DNA from: Peptococcaceae bacterium BRH_c8a
GTDB taxonomy: Bacteria; Bacillota; Desulfotomaculia; Desulfotomaculales; Desulfallaceae
Assembly (NCBI GenBank): GCA_000961575.1
Contig: LADP01000024.1
Location: 1 to 64,000 of the forward strand
Reading direction: 5' to 3'
Length of the DNA: 64,000 nucleotides
Shown here in pieces: positions 60,620-64,000 of this stretch. How positions within the stretch are numbered: position 1 is the stretch's first letter; each line of letters starts with the position of its first letter. The position numbers were made by a program, and so were the translations under genes. The notes under the pieces are model-generated. The model was not told the origin of the DNA. It made no database searches and was given only the letters and a program-made list of their open reading frames with translations.

Positions 60620-61807
60620 ATGGCGTTATCTATTGAAAGATTAGGCAAATATGATCCTAAGAATCCACAGGAAAACCGGCTCACTGACCTTGGCCCCAGG
60701 CATTTTTGGCAGTACTTCCCGCCTGTTGTCCAAGAGAACTATGGTCAGTGGACCCACCACGAAATTCTTGAACCGGGCATTCTGGTACACTACTCTGAAA
60801 AAGGCGGCAAGGTTTTCACCGTCCGTTGCGGCGCTGCCCGCTTTATGACTGTTCAGCACGTGCGGGAAATCTGCGACATCGCCGATAAACACTGTGATGG
60901 CTTTGTACGTTTCACCACCCGGAACAACATTGAGTTTCTGGTAGACACTGCTGAAAAGCTTGAGGCACTGAAGAAAGATCTTCAAAGCCGCAAGTTTGTT
61001 TCCGGCAGCTACAAGTTCCCCATCGGCGGAACCGGCGCCGGCGTTTCCAACATCGTGCACACCCAAGGTTACATCCACTGCCATACACCGGCCACGGATG
61101 CTTCATCCATGGTTAAGGCGGTGGCGGATGAGCTGTTTGAAGAGTTCCAGACCATGGCCCTGCCCGCTAAAGTCAGGGTTTCCATGGCCTGCTGCCTGAA
61201 CATGTGCGGTGCCGTGCACTGCTCTGACATCGCTCTTTTAGGGTACCACCGGAAGCCTCCCATTATCGACCACGAAGTAATCAGCCAGGTTTGTGAGATT
61301 CCGCTGGCCATTACTTCCTGCCCGGTGGGCGCTATTTCGCCCGACAAGACTGCGGAAGGCAAAAAGACCGTAAAGATTAAGAACGAGCGTTGCATGTTTT
61401 GCGGTAACTGCTATACCATGTGCCAGGCCCTGCCTCTCTCCGATAAAGAGGGTGACGGCGTGACCATCCTGGCCGGCGGTAAAATTTCCAACCGCATCAG
61501 CATGCCCAAGTTCTCCAAGGTTGTTGTACCCTGGTTGCCGAACAACTTCCCGCGGTTCCCGGAAGTGGTCGACGATGTCAAGAAAATCCTTAACGCTTAC
61601 GCCAATGGCGCCAACAAGTACGAGCGCCTGGGCGACTGGGCCGAGCGGATTGGCTGGGAGAAATTCTTCGAGAAGTGCGAACTGGAATTTTCAGATCACT
61701 TGATCGACGACTACCGTCTGGCTTACGACACTTGGCGGACCAGCACCCAGTTCAAGTATACTGATGCCGCTTGGGCGGTTTCAAAAGCGGCGGGTGGAAT
61801 AGAATAA
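60620..61807 (+). CDS. dsrB: Dissimilatory sulfite reductase, beta subunit
   Basis: 395 residues, paralogue of Dsr[20 protein letters not shown] contains the cysteines for the second siroheme-[4Fe-4S] site, and the ferredoxin domain reads [17 protein letters not shown]. The DsrB sites carry the catalytically active siroheme in characterised enzymes. GGGGGTTAGTGTT precedes the ATG. The close spacing to dsrA and to dsrD means one transcript. Confidence 0.97.
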   Translation: MALSIERLGKYDPKNPQENRLTDLGPRHFWQYFPPVVQENYGQWTHHEILEPGILVHYSEKGGKVFTVRCGAARFMTVQHVREICDIADKHCDGFVRFTTRNNIEFLVDTAEKLEALKKDLQSRKFVSGSYKFPIGGTGAGVSNIVHTQGYIHCHTPATDASSMVKAVADELFEEFQTMALPAKVRVSMACCLNMCGAVHCSDIALLGYHRKPPIIDHEVISQVCEIPLAITSCPVGAISPDKTAEGKKTVKIKNERCMFCGNCYTMCQALPLSDKEGDGVTILAGGKISNRISMPKFSKVVVPWLPNNFPRFPEVVDDVKKILNAYANGANKYERLGDWAERIGWEKFFEKCELEFSDHLIDDYRLAYDTWRTSTQFKYTDAAWAVSKAAGGIE

Positions 61808-61848
61808 TAATCTGCCCGTAACTTGCCTGGTATAAAGGAGATGTTATC

Positions 61849-62082
61849 ATGGAAGAGCTAAAAAAGGCGATCATTGAGTTTGCCGAGTCCAGCAAGAAAA
61901 CCAAGTTCTATTTCAAAGACATAGAGAAGGCCGTGCAAAAGGTTAATCCTGATGCAAAAATGAGGGAAATCAAGAAGGCTTGCACTGCTCTGATCAATGA
62001 CGGAACTATGATCTACTTCTCAACCGGCAGCAGCACTATGTATGGGCTGAAGGGCAGAGGCATGACCGAGGATCCGGAATAG
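61849..62082 (+). CDS. dsrD: DsrD, allosteric activator of sulfite reductase
   Basis: 77 residues, winged-helix protein found next to dsrAB in sulfate reducers. KKTKFYFKDIEKAVQKVNPD and REIKKACTALINDGTMIYFS are typical. DsrD has been shown to raise DsrAB activity without binding DNA. AAAGGAG lies 8 nt before the ATG. A terminator follows directly. Confidence 0.95.
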   Translation: MEELKKAIIEFAESSKKTKFYFKDIEKAVQKVNPDAKMREIKKACTALINDGTMIYFSTGSSTMYGLKGRGMTEDPE

Positions 62083-62096
62083 AAACATGCAACACC

Positions 62097-62137
62097 AGAG
62101 GTTGCCGTCCGTGTTGGATGGCAACCTCTTTTTTTAA
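62097..62137 (+). terminator. Terminator after dsrD
   Basis: AGAGGTTGCCGTCC and GGATGGCAACCTCT with a 5-nt loop, then TTTTTTT. Confidence 0.9.
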
Positions 62138-62139
62138 AG

Positions 62140-62378
62140 ACAGAAGTCAGGAGTCAGAAGTCAGAAGACAGAAGACAGGATCAGAATAAACTACCATACA
62201 GTTACGTGCTGATGGGAAGAATGAAAACATCGTTTTAATGTCATTCTGAACGCAGTGAAGAATCCTGGTTATATCCTTCGCTTACGCTCAGGATGATATT
62301 CAAGGGTAATTTTCGAGGATAAAAGAATGGTTTATCTTGTAGTTATTCTGAATACTGACTCCTAACTCCTGAATACTG
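62140..62378. repeat. Compound repeat region, GACTCCTGACTCC-type arms around a REP-like core
   Basis: Left: AGACAGAAGTCAGGAGTCAG and further GTCAGAAGACAG units (62143-62190). Core: GTCATTCTGAACGCAGTGAA (from 62239) continuing to ATCCTTCGCTTACGCTCAGG and GATGATATTC. Right: TTCTGAATACTGACTCCTAA continuing CTCCTGAATACTG (62347-62378). It seems that one repeat family has landed inside another. No gene is present between dsrD and the TPR gene. Confidence 0.75.
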
Positions 62379-62399
62379 TATTTTAGAAAGGCGGATAAC

Positions 62400-63020
62400 A
62401 TGAAAACACCACAAGGTTCCAGAGAGTTTATTGATGAACAAGTACAGATGCTAAACGAAAATCCAGAGTGCGCCAATGCTCAGTACAACCTGGGTGTCAC
62501 CGCTATGCAGAGCGGCCAATTTGAAGAAGCGATTCAGTTTTTCGAGGAGGCCATCAACAACAGCGGTCGCATGTTCGAAGCCTGCGTCAATTTGGGGTAC
62601 ATTTATTTTAAATTGGGCAACCTGGAACAAGTTGTGGAAGTCAACAAAAAAGCGGTGGTGATTGAACCCCGTTACGCCCGTGGTTTTGCGAACCTGGGGT
62701 TTGCCTATTTGGAAATGGTTAAAACCGATGAGGCTATAGAAGCTCTAGGGAAAGCAATTGAGTTGAACCCTGGTATTGCCCAGGCCTGGAGCAACCTAAT
62801 CAACGCTTACATTCAAAAGGACGCGCTGGACAAAGCCGTGGAAACCGGTGAAAAAATGCTTAGTGTAGCGCCGGATTTTCCTCTGGGTCTGAATAACCTG
62901 GCCTATGCGTATTTTTTGAAAGAAGAATTTAACAAGGCGATTCAATATGTGGACCGGGCAGCAGAACTTGGTTTTGCCGTACACCCCGAATTTATTAAGG
63001 AACTGGAGCGATACCGTTAA
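62400..63020 (+). CDS. Tetratricopeptide-repeat protein next to dsrABD
   Basis: 206 residues, made up of about five TPR units (NPECANAQYNLGVTAMQSGQ, EACVNLGYIYFKLGNLEQVV, ARGFANLGFAYLEMVKTDEA, AQAWSNLINAYIQKDALDKA, PLGLNNLAYAYFLKEEFNKA). No signal peptide or membrane helix, so cytoplasmic. GAAAGGCGG is 6 nt before the ATG. One base separates its stop from the YkgJ-type gene, so the two are co-translated and possibly form a complex. Role in sulfite respiration is only an inference from position. Confidence 0.85.
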   Translation: MKTPQGSREFIDEQVQMLNENPECANAQYNLGVTAMQSGQFEEAIQFFEEAINNSGRMFEACVNLGYIYFKLGNLEQVVEVNKKAVVIEPRYARGFANLGFAYLEMVKTDEAIEALGKAIELNPGIAQAWSNLINAYIQKDALDKAVETGEKMLSVAPDFPLGLNNLAYAYFLKEEFNKAIQYVDRAAELGFAVHPEFIKELERYR

Positions 63021-63021
63021 T

Positions 63022-63621
63022 ATGGCCAACTATGAACACCTTTTTGAGGAATACGAAAAACTTGCAGCCAAAGCGGACCGGGCCTTCGATGAAGTCCAAA
63101 AAGAGCACGAACCGTGTGTGAAGTGCGAAGTGGGTTGCTCTGATTGCTGTCACGCCGTGTTTGGTCTTTTCCCCATCGAATCTATGTACCTGAACCACCA
63201 TTTTGGCGCCCTAAAGGACGATATTAAAGAACAAGCTTTAAAACAAGGAAAGACTGCGGATAGTGAACTGCAGGAAATGCAAAAGCAGTTGGAGCAGTGC
63301 GGAGACGACCACGCCAAAATGAACCAGGTAATGGCCCAAACGCGGGTTCGCTGTCCCCTGCTGACGGATGAACACAAATGCCTTATCTACGACCGCAGGC
63401 CTGTCACTTGTCGTGCCTACGGCATCCCCACCAGTGTGGGCGGTCAGGCCCGGGCGTGCTGGAAAGCGGGTTTTGAAAGCGGGAAAACCTACCCCGTTTT
63501 TAACTTGGACGGCGTTTACCGTGAATTACACCGTCTGTCTGGTGAGGCGCTAAAATTGTCCGGAGAAGCAGACCCAGAAAAGGCAGGTTTGCTGGTATCA
63601 GTCTCCCAAGCCATTAAATAA
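63022..63621 (+). CDS. YkgJ-family cysteine-cluster protein
   Basis: 199 residues. CVKCEVGCSDCCHAVFGLFP in the N-terminal part and RCPLLTDEHKCLIYDRRPVTCRAYGIP in the middle form the zinc- or iron-binding cysteine cluster (formerly UPF0153). The family is thought to bind a metal cluster; its function is not known. ATG 63022 begins one base after the TPR stop; the open frame extends back inside the TPR gene but without similarity. Confidence 0.83.
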   Translation: MANYEHLFEEYEKLAAKADRAFDEVQKEHEPCVKCEVGCSDCCHAVFGLFPIESMYLNHHFGALKDDIKEQALKQGKTADSELQEMQKQLEQCGDDHAKMNQVMAQTRVRCPLLTDEHKCLIYDRRPVTCRAYGIPTSVGGQARACWKAGFESGKTYPVFNLDGVYRELHRLSGEALKLSGEADPEKAGLLVSVSQAIK

Positions 63622-63657
63622 AAAAGTGTGTCACGGGACCGGTTCCCCTGACACACC
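63614..63657 (-). terminator. Terminator of the HEAT-repeat gene (minus strand)
   Basis: GTGTGTCA and TGACACAC arms with an inner GGGACCGGTTCCC stem; on the minus strand the hairpin is followed by TTTTTTATTT. Confidence 0.75.
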
Positions 63658-63675
63658 AACGCTTTTAATCGGCTG

Positions 63676-64000
63676 TCACTTGTTTTGTTCCGACGCCTCT
63701 TCCACTATTTCACCCACTGTTTTTCTTACTAATTGCCCGGCCACGTAAATCTGTAACTCACCAGTGTCTTCCCGTAGTTTTTCAAGATCGTCGCGGGTTT
63801 CCCGGGCATTTAGCAGCCCTAAAAGCATCGCGGCGTAGCCACGAGTTTCCGGGTTGTTATCCTGCAGGAAAGGTACAAAATAAGTGGGCCGTTTGGGCAG
63901 CAATTTAGGGTGTGTTTCAGCGACCCGGCCCAGGGCGCGTAACACCCGGGGTTTAAGTGATTCGTCCCCCAGAAACTTGTATAGCTCCGGGATGTAGCCC
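63676..64000 (-). CDS. HEAT-repeat protein, C-terminal part (runs off right edge)
   Basis: About 107 residues are visible, ending in EEASEQNK. The frame is open to the window edge (YIPELYKFLGDESLKPRVLR before the GTG at 63945), so that GTG is internal. Helical pairs such as PRVLRALGRVAETHPKLL and NPETRGYAAMLLGLLNARET are HEAT-like repeats, a protein-binding scaffold. Convergent with the TPR/YkgJ genes. Function unknown. Confidence 0.75.
   Translation of the reverse strand, partial: GYIPELYKFLGDESLKPRVLRALGRVAETHPKLLPKRPTYFVPFLQDNNPETRGYAAMLLGLLNARETRDDLEKLREDTGELQIYVAGQLVRKTVGEIVEEASEQNK

Overview
The window looks like chromosome from a spore-forming, strictly anaerobic, sulfite/sulfate-reducing Firmicute of the Desulfotomaculum/Pelotomaculum type (Peptococcaceae). 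The reasons are a dissimilatory sulfite reductase operon (dsrA-dsrB-dsrD), the sporulation-linked Lon paralogue LonC, a CotF-type spore coat protein, the clostridial SCIFF peptide with its radical-SAM maturase, many TTG/GTG starts, strong GGAGG ribosome sites and moderate GC. The genus is an inference; no rRNA is present.

Layout. (1) 1-337: start of an IS1634-type transposase running off the left edge. (2) 540-11540: housekeeping run rpsF-ssb-rpsR, a DUF2232 membrane protein, rplI, lonC, dnaB (split by a 429-residue LAGLIDADG intein), a structured leader with a terminator, a COG2509 flavoprotein and purA, then tRNA-Lys and tRNA-Glu. (3) 11850-39190: a large cell-surface polysaccharide island holding a flippase, an O-antigen ligase fused to a glycosyltransferase, two more GT4 glycosyltransferases, a SDR epimerase, UDP-glucose dehydrogenase and an initiating phosphoglycosyl transferase. 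It also holds two amino-sugar gene sets (a WlbA/B/C-like triad and PglF/E/D-like enzymes), a PHP/ATP-grasp/PLP-decarboxylase/ATP-grasp cassette, an LCP attachment protein and two secreted proteins sharing a carbohydrate-binding-like module. (4) 39190-43800: accessory genes around tRNA-Gly: an amidase, a VOC protein between near-identical 57-bp repeats, a Fn3/copper-amine-oxidase-N surface protein and an orphan AAA+ ATPase. (5) 43810-45650: the SCIFF ranthipeptide system, whose precursor has five rather than six cysteines. (6) 45700-54100: envelope genes (M23/LysM peptidase, TPR protein, MA-type metallopeptidase, murA), rlmH, cotF, a class-A beta-lactamase-fold protein and a LolA-like lipoprotein. 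(7) 54168-58430: an AraC regulator divergent from an operon for a small cysteine protein, a NifX/NifB-like protein, two ferredoxin-containing MinD-type ATPases and an Mrp/NBP35 ATPase. (8) 59189-64000: dsrABD, a TPR protein, a YkgJ-type cysteine-cluster protein and a partial HEAT-repeat gene.

How the genes work together. The polysaccharide island has the parts of a Wzx/Wzy-like pathway: sugar nucleotide synthesis, priming on undecaprenyl phosphate, glycosyl transfer, flipping, polymerisation or ligation, and LCP-mediated attachment to peptidoglycan. The cassette at 32175-36349 suggests an unusual amino-acid- or amine-type decoration, but its product cannot be told from sequence. The dsr operon makes the terminal enzyme of sulfite respiration; the neighbouring MinD/Mrp ATPases probably serve iron-sulfur or metal-cofactor delivery.

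Intergenic DNA is unusually rich in palindromes. There are at least three families (arms based on GACTCCTGACTCC, on GGGGACA/TGTCCCC, and on GTCATTCTGAACG-like sequence) plus a perfect 30-bp inverted repeat behind dnaB. Function calls come from motif recognition by eye; no database search was run.
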